DNA from: Acidisphaera sp. L21
GTDB lineage: Bacteria > Pseudomonadota > Alphaproteobacteria > Acetobacterales > Acetobacteraceae
Assembly: GCF_009765685.1 (NCBI RefSeq)
Contig: NZ_LMUY01000133.1
Coordinates: forward strand, 1-64,000
Direction: 5' to 3'
DNA: 64,000 nucleotides
The notes beneath the pieces were generated by a model. The model searched no databases. It saw nothing but the letters and a program-made list of their open reading frames with translations, and was not told the DNA's origin. Each line of letters opens with the position of its first letter. Position 1 is the first letter of the stretch. Shown here piece by piece: positions 36,455 through 45,286 of the stretch. The translations under genes and the position numbers were made by a program.

Positions 36455-37756
36455 TCACTCTGCAGGCATGATCCTGCCGCTCGGCGCCTGTTCCAGGCTG
36501 GAATCGTGTCGCAGCGCCATGACGATGACCATTGCCACGAAGCCGGCCGCAGCCAGGGTCCACAGCCCGCCGTTATAGCTGCCGGTCGCATCTTTGATGT
36601 AGCCCATGGCATAGGGGCCAAAGAAACCCGATAGATTGCCGATGGAGTTCACCACTGCGATCCCGCCGGCGGCAGCCGGGCCGGAAAGGTAGGCGGTGGG
36701 CAGCGTCCAGATGACGGGCAGCGAGGCGAAGATTCCGAACCCAGCGACAGTGAACGCCACCATCTTGACCAGCGGATCGTCGAACATCGTCGAGGCGCCG
36801 ATACCGGCGGCGGCGATGAACAGGGCGATTGCCGCATGGCCCTTCCGCTCCTGCTTCAGATCGGACCGCCGGCCCCACAGCACCATCCCGACCGTTCCGA
36901 CGATATACGGCAGCGCAACGACGAAGCCGGTCTGCAGGTTGCTGAGGCCGAAGCCTTTCACGATGGTCGGCAGGAAGAAGCTGAAGCCATAATTACAGGC
37001 GACCGCGCCGAAATAGACCAGCGACACCGCCAGCACACGTGGGTCGGTCAAGGCCTGCCACACGCTGTAGTGCCGGGCGGCTTCGCGGACCTTCTGTTCG
37101 GTCGCCAGACGGTTGATCAGCCACGCCTGCTCATCCGCGGCAAGCCAGGTCGCATCGGCCGGCTTGTCGGTGAGGTAGAACAACACCACGACGGACAGAA
37201 CCAGGGCGGGCGCGGCCTCCAGAATATACAACCACTGCCAACCATGCATGCCCATCCAACCATCCAATCCCAGCAGCGCACCCGACACCGGCGCACCGAT
37301 GACGGAGGACAGGGGAATGGCCGCCATGAACAGGCCGATGATGCGCGCCCGCTCCTTCGCCGGAAACCACAGCGTCAGGAAGAAGATGATGCCGGGGAAG
37401 AAGCCGGCCTCGGCAAAGCCCAGCAGCACGCGCACGACATAAAAGCTGGTTTCACCACCGATAAACGCCATCGCGCCGGACAGCAGGCCCCAGCTGAACA
37501 TGATCCGCGCAATCCATTTCCGCGCGCCGAACCGCTCCAAGAACAGGTTCGAGGGGACTTCGAACAGGAAATACGCGATGAAGAAGATGCCGGCGCCTAA
37601 GCCGAACGCCGTCTCGGACAGGCCCAGGTCTTTGCTCATGGTCAGCTTGGCGAAGCCGACGTTCACCCGGTCCAGATAGGCGACGAAGTAACACAGCACC
37701 AGAAACGGTACCAACCGCAGCGTTACCCGGCGAAGGGTCCTTGCTTCCAAATCCAT
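36455..37756 (-). CDS. MFS transporter, anion:cation symporter family
   Basis: 433 residues with twelve predicted membrane helices. The N-terminus LVPFLVLCYFVAYLDRVNVGFAKLTM and the loop FLERFGARKWIARIMFSWGLLSG are typical of the ACS family (tartrate, phthalate, galactonate, pantothenate-type transporters). FFPGIIFFLTLWFPAKERAR is the conserved loop after helix 4. Substrate probably an organic anion; no catabolic genes adjoin to specify it. Divergent from a small lipoprotein gene over 144 bp. Confidence 0.88.
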   Translation of the reverse strand: MDLEARTLRRVTLRLVPFLVLCYFVAYLDRVNVGFAKLTMSKDLGLSETAFGLGAGIFFIAYFLFEVPSNLFLERFGARKWIARIMFSWGLLSGAMAFIGGETSFYVVRVLLGFAEAGFFPGIIFFLTLWFPAKERARIIGLFMAAIPLSSVIGAPVSGALLGLDGWMGMHGWQWLYILEAAPALVLSVVVLFYLTDKPADATWLAADEQAWLINRLATEQKVREAARHYSVWQALTDPRVLAVSLVYFGAVACNYGFSFFLPTIVKGFGLSNLQTGFVVALPYIVGTVGMVLWGRRSDLKQERKGHAAIALFIAAAGIGASTMFDDPLVKMVAFTVAGFGIFASLPVIWTLPTAYLSGPAAAGGIAVVNSIGNLSGFFGPYAMGYIKDATGSYNGGLWTLAAAGFVAMVIVMALRHDSSLEQAPSGRIMPAE

Positions 37757-37900
37757 CGAACATTCCCTGCAATACGCTGCCTTTGCGGCAGTTCGTTATG
37801 GTGCCGACTGTGGCGAAACCGGCCGCGGCTGGAAAGAACAATCTGAACCCAGCGCACCGCGTCACGTTGACCCGTGAGGGGGTAGCGGAGCACCAACCCA

Positions 37901-38113
37901 GTGATCAAATTACGTATACTTGCGGGATGCCTCGCCCTGGGGCTTGCCGGATGCAACGGTTCCGCCTCCCCGCCAGCAGTGGGACAGCGCGTCGGCGACT
38001 CGCTGGACAATGCAGGCGTCGCTACGGGAAACGCGCTCGGGCGGGCGGGCGATGCTACCGGGAGTGCTCTGCAGCGGGCCGGCAACAGCGTGCAAAAGGC
38101 GACCTCGCCTTAG
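37901..38113 (+). CDS. small lipoprotein, Gly/Ala-rich helical
   Basis: 70 residues starting with GTG. A lipoprotein signal ends in LAGC with Cys18. The mature 50 residues form a repetitive pattern in which GDxxDNAG, GNALGRAG and GSALQRAGN recur about every ten residues, suggesting an amphipathic helix. Resembles small entericidin- or YMGG-like lipoproteins only in general style; no family is assigned. An imperfect hairpin follows the stop. Confidence 0.55.
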   Translation: MIKLRILAGCLALGLAGCNGSASPPAVGQRVGDSLDNAGVATGNALGRAGDATGSALQRAGNSVQKATSP

Positions 38114-38115
38114 CG

Positions 38116-38150
38116 GATCAGACCCGGTGGCTGTTCACCCCGGTCCGATC
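38116..38150. terminator. imperfect hairpin between convergent genes
   Basis: GATC, GACC, GG and GG segments (38116-38130) pair with CC, CC, GGTC and GATC (38138-38150) with single-base bulges around a 7-nt loop. It lies between the small lipoprotein and der, which converge. No T run follows, so a terminator function is only suggested by position. Confidence 0.3.
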
Positions 38151-38209
38151 AGAACGCCTCGGGTTTCGCCAGCGGCTGCAGCAAGTGGATCGGATTGACC
38201 CCAGGTCGT

Positions 38210-39541
38210 TTACTCGTCGGCGTAGGGGTTCTTCGTTCCGCGGAACTGCAGTCGGATAGGGGTGCCGGGCAAGTTAAAACTATCGCGTAACCCATTGACC
38301 AAATAGCGGCGATAATCTTCCGGAGTTTGTTCCGCCCTGGTGCCGAAGATAATGAAGGTCGGCGGTCGCGCCTTCGCCTGGGTGGTGTAGCGCAGCTTCA
38401 AGCGGCGGCCGTCCACCAACGGCGCGGCGTGCCGTTCCAGAGCGGCTTCGAACCACCGGTTTAGTTCGCCGGTGGGCACGCGGGTGTTCCAGATGGTGTG
38501 GATTCGGCGCACGGCGGGCAGCAGCTTATCCACCCCGGCACCGGTCATGGCCGACAGGGTGACCACCGGAATGCCCTTCATCTGCGCCAGACTGGTTTCC
38601 AACCGGTCGCTGACGCCTTTGCGCGCTTCGTTCCGGTCCGCGACCGCGTCCCATTTGTTCAGCGCGATCACGCAGCCGCGGCCCTCACGCTCGATCAGGC
38701 GCGCAATCTGCAGGTCCTGCTCGTGAATGCCGTCCACCGCATCAATGCAGAGCACGACGACCTCCGCCATCTTCAGCGCTTCGATGGTGGACGAGGTGCT
38801 CATCTTCTCCAGCCCCACCTCGATCCGCGCCTTCTTGCGCAGGCCCGCGGTATCGACCAACTCGATCGGCCCCTCTTCGTCGGAGAAGCGGACGGCGACG
38901 GAATCCCGGGTCAGCCCTGGTTCCGGGCCGGTGATCATCCGCTCCTCGCCAAGCATGCGGTTCAGCAGGGTGGATTTGCCCGCATTGGGCCGGCCAACGA
39001 CAGCCAAGCGCAACGGACGATTCAGGCCGTCCTCATCCTCCTGCCTAGCAGGCAAGCGATCGGCAATTTCGCCCATCAGATCCGCAAGGCCCTCGCCATG
39101 CTCCGCAGAAACCGCCAGCGGCTGCCCAAGACCGAGGCTAAAGCCTTCCATCGCCGCCTGCGCGCCGCCCCTGCCCTCCGCCTTGTTGGCGACCAGCAGC
39201 ACTGGCCGACCCTGCCGGCGGAGCCATGCGGCGAAGTGCTCGTCGGCTGGCGTAATGCCAGTCCGGGCATCGACCACGAACACCACCAGGTCGGCGCCGG
39301 CAACCGCCGCCTCCGAACTCGCGCGCATGCGGCCATACAGGCTGTCGGGTGCGCTTTCCTCCAGTCCGGCGGTGTCGACCAGGCGGACGGTCCGGCCACG
39401 CAGTTCGGCCGTGGCGTCCTTGCGGTCGCGGGTGACGCCGGGCGTGTCGGCAACCAGCGCGAAACGGCGGCCGGCCAGTCGGTTGAACAGCGTGCTCTTC
39501 CCGACATTTGGCCGTCCAGCGATGACGACGACGGGAAGCAT
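38210..39541 (-). CDS. der: ribosome biogenesis GTPase Der (EngA)
   Basis: 443-residue double GTPase that assists 50S assembly. First G domain: GRPNVGKSTLFNRL with DTAG and NKAEG; second G domain near residue 180: GRPNAGKSTLLNRM, DTAGLRKKARIE and NKWD. The C-terminal KH-like domain (about 355-443) ends the protein. The second G4 and switch regions are intact. It is the last gene of yfgM-bamB-der, 4 bp after bamB. Confidence 0.97.
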   Translation of the reverse strand: MLPVVVIAGRPNVGKSTLFNRLAGRRFALVADTPGVTRDRKDATAELRGRTVRLVDTAGLEESAPDSLYGRMRASSEAAVAGADLVVFVVDARTGITPADEHFAAWLRRQGRPVLLVANKAEGRGGAQAAMEGFSLGLGQPLAVSAEHGEGLADLMGEIADRLPARQEDEDGLNRPLRLAVVGRPNAGKSTLLNRMLGEERMITGPEPGLTRDSVAVRFSDEEGPIELVDTAGLRKKARIEVGLEKMSTSSTIEALKMAEVVVLCIDAVDGIHEQDLQIARLIEREGRGCVIALNKWDAVADRNEARKGVSDRLETSLAQMKGIPVVTLSAMTGAGVDKLLPAVRRIHTIWNTRVPTGELNRWFEAALERHAAPLVDGRRLKLRYTTQAKARPPTFIIFGTRAEQTPEDYRRYLVNGLRDSFNLPGTPIRLQFRGTKNPYADE

Positions 39542-39545
39542 CGCT

Positions 39546-40889
39546 CTAACCGAACGCTGTTAGGGAGGCATCATCCGTCACGACGAACAGCTTACCCCCT
39601 GCTGCGACCAAGCCGACCGACACTGCATCTGGCAGATCCTGCTGGCCCAGAACCTCGCCAGTCTGCGGATTCACCGCCGTCAACTTCTCGGTCGAGCCGG
39701 CGAGATACAGGTATTGGCCACCCAGCAGCGGGCCTGTCCAGAAAATCGGGTCGCGCGACTTCGCCGGGTCCTCGTATCGGGCCAATTGCGTCATCCAGCG
39801 AATGCGGCCATCGGCCTTGCTGAGGCAGGCGATCTGCTGGTCCAGCGTCAGCACGAAGATCCAGTCGCCAGCGATGCAGGGTGTGTTCTGCCCGGCGGCC
39901 TCACGCTCCCAAAGACGGCGACCAGAGCGCAAGTCCAACGCCAGGAACAGGCCGCCGACGCCGATCGCGTAGACGACGTTGTCCACGATCACCGGCAGGG
40001 CGCGGATAGCGGACAAGTCGGCCATGCTATTGCGCCCACGGGCTGCCGCCAAGCTATCGCTCCACGCCAGGGTGCCGGTGTCGGCGCGCAATGCCACCAG
40101 GTCGCCTGAGCCAAACCCGGCTACGACCAGCCCATCCGCATAGGCCGGCGCCGGCTCCCCCAACACGATCGTGCTGGAGCTTGTGGCTTGATAATTCCAC
40201 AGCTGCTTGCCGTCCGACGTCGACAGGGCGACCAGGCGCTCGTCGATGGTCGACACGAACAGTCGGCCATCCACGACCGTGGGCGCAGACCGCGCGGGTG
40301 CGCCTATCGACACGCGCCAATTGGTCTTGCCGGTCGCCGGATCCAACGCCAGCACATCGCTGCGCCCGGTCGTCACGAACACGACGCCAGCGGCAAAGGC
40401 GAGGCCGCCGCCGACATTGGTGCTGCGGTCCTTCTCGCCCTGCGTATCCACCCGCCATTGGCGCGAGCCGCTCGCGAGGTCGAAGGCAGACACGCTGGCA
40501 TCCGAATCCATCGTATACACGCGGCCGCCGGCGATCACAGGGGCAGCGGTGATCTTCTGGCGATAGCCACCGCCCTCCCCGATCGAGCGGCGCCAATGCT
40601 GGCTGAGATCACCCAACGCCACATTGCCCATCACATGGGCCGGCCCGCCGCCGGACTGCGGCCATTCGGCATTCAGCACAGGGGCCGGAAGGTTCACCGG
40701 ACGATGGTCGGACGGGTCGACCTGCATGCCGCGGGTCGTGATGATAACGGCCTCGCGCTTGCCCGGCAGGGGCGGCTTGTCCGATTCGAACAGATCGTCG
40801 AGCGTGTTACAGCCGGCCAGCACCGCGATAGGCGCCAGCGACACCGTGCGCAGCAGCACGCGCCGGCTGAAATCGGGGGAACGGCTCAT
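39546..40889 (-). CDS. bamB: outer-membrane assembly lipoprotein BamB
   Basis: 447-residue PQQ-like beta-propeller scaffold of the BAM complex for outer-membrane beta-barrel insertion. The signal peptide ends in the lipobox LAGC (Cys27). Repeated WRxx/Wxx blade endings are visible (HWRRSIGEGG, QWRVDTQG, TNWRVSIG, LWNYQAT, LAWSDSL, LWEREAAG, RWMTQL), about seven to eight blades. Start ATG overlaps the YfgM-like stop by 4 nt. The yfgM-bamB-der order matches E. coli. Confidence 0.92.
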   Translation of the reverse strand: MSRSPDFSRRVLLRTVSLAPIAVLAGCNTLDDLFESDKPPLPGKREAVIITTRGMQVDPSDHRPVNLPAPVLNAEWPQSGGGPAHVMGNVALGDLSQHWRRSIGEGGGYRQKITAAPVIAGGRVYTMDSDASVSAFDLASGSRQWRVDTQGEKDRSTNVGGGLAFAAGVVFVTTGRSDVLALDPATGKTNWRVSIGAPARSAPTVVDGRLFVSTIDERLVALSTSDGKQLWNYQATSSSTIVLGEPAPAYADGLVVAGFGSGDLVALRADTGTLAWSDSLAAARGRNSMADLSAIRALPVIVDNVVYAIGVGGLFLALDLRSGRRLWEREAAGQNTPCIAGDWIFVLTLDQQIACLSKADGRIRWMTQLARYEDPAKSRDPIFWTGPLLGGQYLYLAGSTEKLTAVNPQTGEVLGQQDLPDAVSVGLVAAGGKLFVVTDDASLTAFG

Positions 40890-41554
40890 CCGCGGGCCTC
40901 CGGCGGGGCACCCAGCACGACCAGCAACTCGCTAGCCCGGCGGCGCAGGCCGTCGGCGGCGGCAGGGTCCGCCACCAGGGTGCGCAACAGCCGGGTCGCC
41001 TTATCTTTATCGTCCTGGCGAATCGCCACCATTGCATCCACTTCCTGCGCCAGCGGACGCCACGGGTTCGCCTGGGCCTGCAGCTTGGATGTGCGCGCGG
41101 CGATCGCGGACGGGTCGCCAGCATCGATCGAATGCTGCGCCCATAGCAGGTTGCCGAGGTCGCGCAGCATCGGGCTATCACCGTCCGTGCCGACCTTATC
41201 CCACAACGCCAGGGCCTTGGCGGTATCGCCGGCCGACCAGCGCAAAGCGGCCTCCTGCAGTTCGGCCAGCGTGCGGTAGCCGGTTGGCGCCGTGGCCGCA
41301 ATCTTCGCGAACGCGTCCGGATCGGTCGGCTGGCCGCGCTGGGCACCCGGCGTCAGCACGCCAGTGGCCGCCAGATATGGGCCGGACGCCGCCTCGGCCT
41401 GGCGGGACTGCTGCCACTTCCAGCCCTGCCAGCCACCAACGCCGATCAACACGACCACCAGCACGCCGGCTCCCATGGCGCCGTAGCGCCGTGCCAACCC
41501 GCGCGCGCGCTCGGCCCGGAGGTCCTCATTCAGCTCATCAAAGATGTCGGCCAC
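40886..41554 (-). CDS. YfgM-like tetratricopeptide membrane protein
   Basis: 222 residues: a cytosolic N-terminal segment (IFDELNEDLRAERAR), one membrane helix at about 27-47 (MGAGVLVVVLIGVGGW) and a periplasmic helical-repeat domain. Family: YfgM, an ancillary SecYEG translocon subunit that works with periplasmic chaperones. The C-terminal helices (WRPLAQEVDAMVAIRQDDKDKATRLL) resemble TPR units. First gene of the operon with bamB and der, consistent with a role in envelope protein export. Confidence 0.85.
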   Translation of the reverse strand: MADIFDELNEDLRAERARGLARRYGAMGAGVLVVVLIGVGGWQGWKWQQSRQAEAASGPYLAATGVLTPGAQRGQPTDPDAFAKIAATAPTGYRTLAELQEAALRWSAGDTAKALALWDKVGTDGDSPMLRDLGNLLWAQHSIDAGDPSAIAARTSKLQAQANPWRPLAQEVDAMVAIRQDDKDKATRLLRTLVADPAAADGLRRRASELLVVLGAPPEARG

Positions 41555-41646
41555 TCGATTAAAACCCTTGAACCAGGCGCGGGACCATAGCGGCGGGCCC
41601 CCGCGCGTGAAACCCTCTGTTCATCCGTTCATGGTTCATTAGATCC

Positions 41647-42057
41647 ATGAACAAGCTTCTGCGTATCACGCTCACCATCTCCACCCTCGGTCTGGCAGCC
41701 ACCCAGCTATGCGGCTGCGTGGCCGCGGCGGCCGCGGGCGGGGTGGAGGCAGCCAGCGTTGCAGTGTTCGGGCGGGGTGTGGTGGACATCGGTGTCTCCG
41801 CCGTCACCGGGCGGGATTGCTCGATCGTTCGGCTCGATCGGCAACAGGATTACTGCGCCCCGCGCGAGCACATGCCCCGCACGGAGCCCTATTGCAGCAG
41901 AACCCTTGGCGACGTCCAGTGCTGGCAGGATCCGGAGAGTTTCGGACCGACCCCGCCACGCTCGATCGCCGACAGCCCAGCTGTCACACCGGAGCAAGCG
42001 CGACAGATCACGTCGAACTGGCCGAAGACGCTAAACGTCCCCAAGACATTGGATTAG
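41647..42057 (+). CDS. lipoprotein of unknown function
   Basis: 136 residues. The signal peptide ends at LCGC with Cys24 as lipid acceptor; the Cys at -2 is unusual. A Gly/Ala helical stretch follows (VEAASVAVFGRGVVDIGVS), then a Cys-containing domain with four further cysteines (DCSIV, YCAPRE, YCSRTL, QCWQDP), probably two disulfides. Three GTTCAT repeats precede the start. The stop codon directly abuts the stop of the convergent dihydroorotase gene. No function recognised. Confidence 0.65.
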   Translation: MNKLLRITLTISTLGLAATQLCGCVAAAAAGGVEAASVAVFGRGVVDIGVSAVTGRDCSIVRLDRQQDYCAPREHMPRTEPYCSRTLGDVQCWQDPESFGPTPPRSIADSPAVTPEQARQITSNWPKTLNVPKTLD

Positions 42058-43374
42058 CTAGGCGGCGAAGTTCACCAATCGGCCGCCGGGTTCGCCCAAC
42101 ACTTCGCCATCCCGCATCACCGTGCGGCCGCGGATGATGGTGGCCATCGGCCAGCCGGTGATGGCCATGCCATCGAATGGGGTCCAGCCGCAGGGGGTGA
42201 CGATCCAGTCATTGGTGATCATGCGCTTCTGCTTCATGTCGACCAGGGTGAAGTCGGCGTCGTAGCCCGCTGCGATCCGCCCCTTCCCGACCACGCCATA
42301 CACGCGAGCCGGCCCGGCGCACATCAGATCCACCATGCGGGCCAGCGACAGCCGCCCAGCGTTCACGTGGTCCAGCATGACGGGTACCAGAGTCTGCACC
42401 CCGGTCAAACCGGCGGGAACCTCGGGCCACGGCTTCAGTTTCGCCGCGTGGGGATGTGGAGCGTGGTCGCTGCCGATTGTGTCGGCAGTGCCGTCGGCGA
42501 TGGCGGCCCAGGCAGCGTGCCAATGCTCCTTACCGCGGATCGGCGGGTTCATCACGCCGAAGCCGCCAAGACGGTCGTAGACGTCCGGCGCCCATTGCGT
42601 CAGGTGGTTGACCAACAGCTCGGCAGTTGCGACGTCCTTGTAATCGCGCAGTAATTCAAGTTCCGACGCGGTGGAGACGTGCAGGATGTGGGTCGCTCGG
42701 CCGGTCTTGCGGGCCAGCGCCATCAGCCGCCTGGTGCCCAGTAGCGCACATTCCTCATCCCGCCATTCCATGTGGCTGCGGTATGGCATGCCGGAGTGGA
42801 ACATTGGCCGGCGCTCCTGCAGCCGATACTCGTCCTCGCTGTGATAGGCGACGGCGCGGCGGCCGTTGCGCATCACCGCCTCCAGGCTGGCATCGTCCTC
42901 GATCAGCAGGTCGCCGGTGGAGCTGCCGGCGAACACCTTCACCGCGCACACGCCCGCCATGGTCTCCAGCATGCCGAGTTCCGGCGTGTTGCCATTCGTG
43001 GCGCCGACGTACAAGCCCATGTCGCACCAACTATTCGCCTCGATATAGCCCTGCTTCCACGCCACCCGATCGGCATTGGTGATCGAAGGCGTCGTGTTCG
43101 GCATGTCGAACACTGCGGCCAAGCCGCCCAGCACCGCGGCCTTGGTGCCGGTCGGCAGCGTCTCGATCGTCGGGTCGCCGGGGTCGCGCAGATGAACGTG
43201 CGGATCGATGAGCCCGGGCAGGACGTGCAGCCCAGTCGCGTCCACCACCGCGTCCGCCGTGCCAGAAGCGCCGATGGCCGCGATGCGCCCGTTGCGCACA
43301 CCGATATCAGCGGCGACCTCGCCCCAGGGCAGCACGGCGGTGCCGTTCTGGATCAGCAGGTCGAAATGGGTCAT
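42058..43374 (-). CDS. dihydroorotase-like amidohydrolase
   Basis: 438-residue cyclic amidohydrolase of the dihydroorotase/hydantoinase/allantoinase superfamily. Metal-binding HVHLRDPG at about residues 60-67, the candidate carboxylated Lys in CAVKVFAGSSTG, a His in AVAYHSEDE, another in HILHVSTA, and the final Asp in GSDHAPH. Sequence style fits class I dihydroorotase without a nearby pyrB, so de novo pyrimidine synthesis is likely but a hydantoinase-type role remains possible. Confidence 0.85.
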   Translation of the reverse strand: MTHFDLLIQNGTAVLPWGEVAADIGVRNGRIAAIGASGTADAVVDATGLHVLPGLIDPHVHLRDPGDPTIETLPTGTKAAVLGGLAAVFDMPNTTPSITNADRVAWKQGYIEANSWCDMGLYVGATNGNTPELGMLETMAGVCAVKVFAGSSTGDLLIEDDASLEAVMRNGRRAVAYHSEDEYRLQERRPMFHSGMPYRSHMEWRDEECALLGTRRLMALARKTGRATHILHVSTASELELLRDYKDVATAELLVNHLTQWAPDVYDRLGGFGVMNPPIRGKEHWHAAWAAIADGTADTIGSDHAPHPHAAKLKPWPEVPAGLTGVQTLVPVMLDHVNAGRLSLARMVDLMCAGPARVYGVVGKGRIAAGYDADFTLVDMKQKRMITNDWIVTPCGWTPFDGMAITGWPMATIIRGRTVMRDGEVLGEPGGRLVNFAA

Positions 43375-43398
43375 GCGCGGACTCCGGGGAACGATGGG

Positions 43399-44178
43399 TT
43401 AGGCCTTCACGCCGACGAAAAACAGCCGTGGGAACAAAAGCAACCGGTTGCCATCGGCCCGAACTTCGTAGTTCTCGGCAATAGCAGCTTCATATTGCTG
43501 CAAATACCCCGCCTTCTCGGCTTCGGATAGCGGCTTAATGAAGGGTTGCAAGCCAGTGCTGCTCACCCATTGGACGATGGCGGCGGCAGAGTCCATCGGA
43601 TGGTGATAGATCGTGCGCCACACTTCGGCCAGGCCGCCAGCGCCGACGAGAATGTCGTAATATGCGGTGATTGGCAGCACGGCCAGACGCTCCGCCGCCT
43701 TGTCGCCGATCGTCGCAGCCCACGGGCCGGATGCCGCAATCTCCCGCATCAACCGGTGGGAGGGCTCGTGGCGGTTGTCCGGCACCTGCACCGCCAACAC
43801 CCCGCCCGGTGCCAGCAGACCGAACAGTCGCGGCACCAGCGTCGCATGGTCCGGCACCCATTGCAGGGCGGCGTTCGCATAGATCAGGTCTGGCGCGCGA
43901 TCTGGCGTCCAACTGCCGATATCGCCGAGTTCGAACCGGCAGCCCGGCAGCCGCTCTCCCGCGGTTTCCAGCATGGATTCAGAGGTATCGACGCCAATAA
44001 CCTCTGCTCCCGGAAAGCGGTTCACCAGCAACTCGGTCGAATTACCCGGCCCACAGCCGAGGTCTACCACCAGGCGCGGTGATTCCAATTCTACCCGGGC
44101 TAGCAAATCGCGCGCCGGTTGGGTGCGCTGTGTCTCGAAGCGGCGGTAGAGTGCGGGATCCCAACTATCGGCTGCCAT
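43399..44178 (-). CDS. tam: trans-aconitate 2-methyltransferase
   Basis: 259-residue class I SAM-dependent methyltransferase. The family N-terminus [24 protein letters not shown] and SAM motif [15 protein letters not shown] match Tam, as do [14 protein letters not shown] and [17 protein letters not shown]. It esterifies trans-aconitate, a spontaneous toxic isomer of cis-aconitate. Its start overlaps the stop of the upstream FAD oxidoreductase by 14 nt. Confidence 0.9.
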   Translation of the reverse strand: MAADSWDPALYRRFETQRTQPARDLLARVELESPRLVVDLGCGPGNSTELLVNRFPGAEVIGVDTSESMLETAGERLPGCRFELGDIGSWTPDRAPDLIYANAALQWVPDHATLVPRLFGLLAPGGVLAVQVPDNRHEPSHRLMREIAASGPWAATIGDKAAERLAVLPITAYYDILVGAGGLAEVWRTIYHHPMDSAAAIVQWVSSTGLQPFIKPLSEAEKAGYLQQYEAAIAENYEVRADGNRLLLFPRLFFVGVKA

Positions 44179-45286
44179 GGGCGGTCTCCTCCAAACGGGC
44201 CAGCACCATATCGCCGACGGCCAGCGATGCGGTCAGGCCAGGGCTTTCGATGCCAAACAAATTCACCAGTCCGGGCACGCCATGCATGTCCGGCCCCAGC
44301 ACGGCAAAGTCCGCCGCCGGTTCCTTGGGGCCGCTGATCTTCGGGCGAATGCCGGCATACCCCGGCACCAGCGCGTCGTCCGGCAACCCCGGCCAATAGC
44401 GGCGGATAGCGGCGTAGAACCCGGCGGCGCGACTGAGGTCGACGTCGTACTCCTCCTGCGCCACCCACTCCACATCCGGCCCGAACCGCGCCTGCCCGCC
44501 CAAATCCAGCGTCAGGTGCACGCCGAGGCCGCCGGGCTCCGGCACCGGGTAGATCAGGTGGCGGAACGGCGCGCGGCCCTGCAGACCGTAGTAGTTGCCT
44601 TTGCACAGATAGGCTTGGGGGATCGACTGCGACGGGATGCCCACGATCCTCCGCGCCAGATCCGGCGCGTGCAGGCCGATCGCGTTCACCAACGTGCCGC
44701 ACTCGATCTGCATCGGGTGCTCACCCCCGACGTCCAGGCGGAAGCCGTAGGACAGCACCTCCCCAGACAGCACCGGCGCGTGGAAGGCGATCATCCCGCC
44801 GGCATCCTCCAGGTCGCCCTGATAGGCCAGCATCACGCCATGGCTGTCCACGATCCCGGTTTCCGGCGAATGCAACGCGGAGTCCACGCGCAAGGCCGGC
44901 TCCATCTCTCGCGCCTGCGCCCCGGTCAGCAGGGTAAGTTCCACACCATTGGCGGCGGCCTGGGCCTGGATCGCCTCCAGCTTCAGCGTCTCCGCTGGGT
45001 CGCTGGCGACGATCAGCTTACCGATCTTGTGCGCCGCCACTCCATGCGCCGCACAATACTCGTACAATGCCACCCGGCCCGCGACGCACAGCCGGGCCTT
45101 GAGGCTGCCGGTGGGATAGTAGATACCGGCATGCACCACCTCGCTATTACGCGACGAGGTGATCGTGCCGATCGCCCCGGCCGCCTCCAACACCAGCACC
45201 TCTCGACCGGCCATTGCCAGTGCGCGCGCCGTGGCGAGGCCGACCACGCCCGCCCCCAGAACAACCGAGTCCACACGTTCGATCAT
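44165..45286 (-). CDS. FAD-dependent oxidoreductase, L-2-hydroxyglutarate oxidase-like
   Basis: 373-residue DAO-family flavoprotein. The FAD-binding Rossmann motif is [27 protein letters not shown], followed by [25 protein letters not shown], a hallmark of LhgO/L2[13 protein letters not shown] near the C-terminus closes the FAD site. It would oxidise L-2-hydroxyglutarate to 2-oxoglutarate, complementing Tam as metabolite repair. Its ATG overlaps the ATG of the divergent YhiN-like gene by 2 bp. A GTG 4 codons inside (45274) is an alternative start. Confidence 0.87.
   Translation of the reverse strand: MIERVDSVVLGAGVVGLATARALAMAGREVLVLEAAGAIGTITSSRNSEVVHAGIYYPTGSLKARLCVAGRVALYEYCAAHGVAAHKIGKLIVASDPAETLKLEAIQAQAAANGVELTLLTGAQAREMEPALRVDSALHSPETGIVDSHGVMLAYQGDLEDAGGMIAFHAPVLSGEVLSYGFRLDVGGEHPMQIECGTLVNAIGLHAPDLARRIVGIPSQSIPQAYLCKGNYYGLQGRAPFRHLIYPVPEPGGLGVHLTLDLGGQARFGPDVEWVAQEEYDVDLSRAAGFYAAIRRYWPGLPDDALVPGYAGIRPKISGPKEPAADFAVLGPDMHGVPGLVNLFGIESPGLTASLAVGDMVLARLEETAHGSR

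Noticed and set aside
45159-45284. N-terminal extension of the YhiN-like flavoprotein by 42 codons.
   Set aside because: It is antisense to the start of the FAD oxidase and is Ser/Thr/Ala-rich shadow sequence; the FAD motif follows shortly after ATG 45285.
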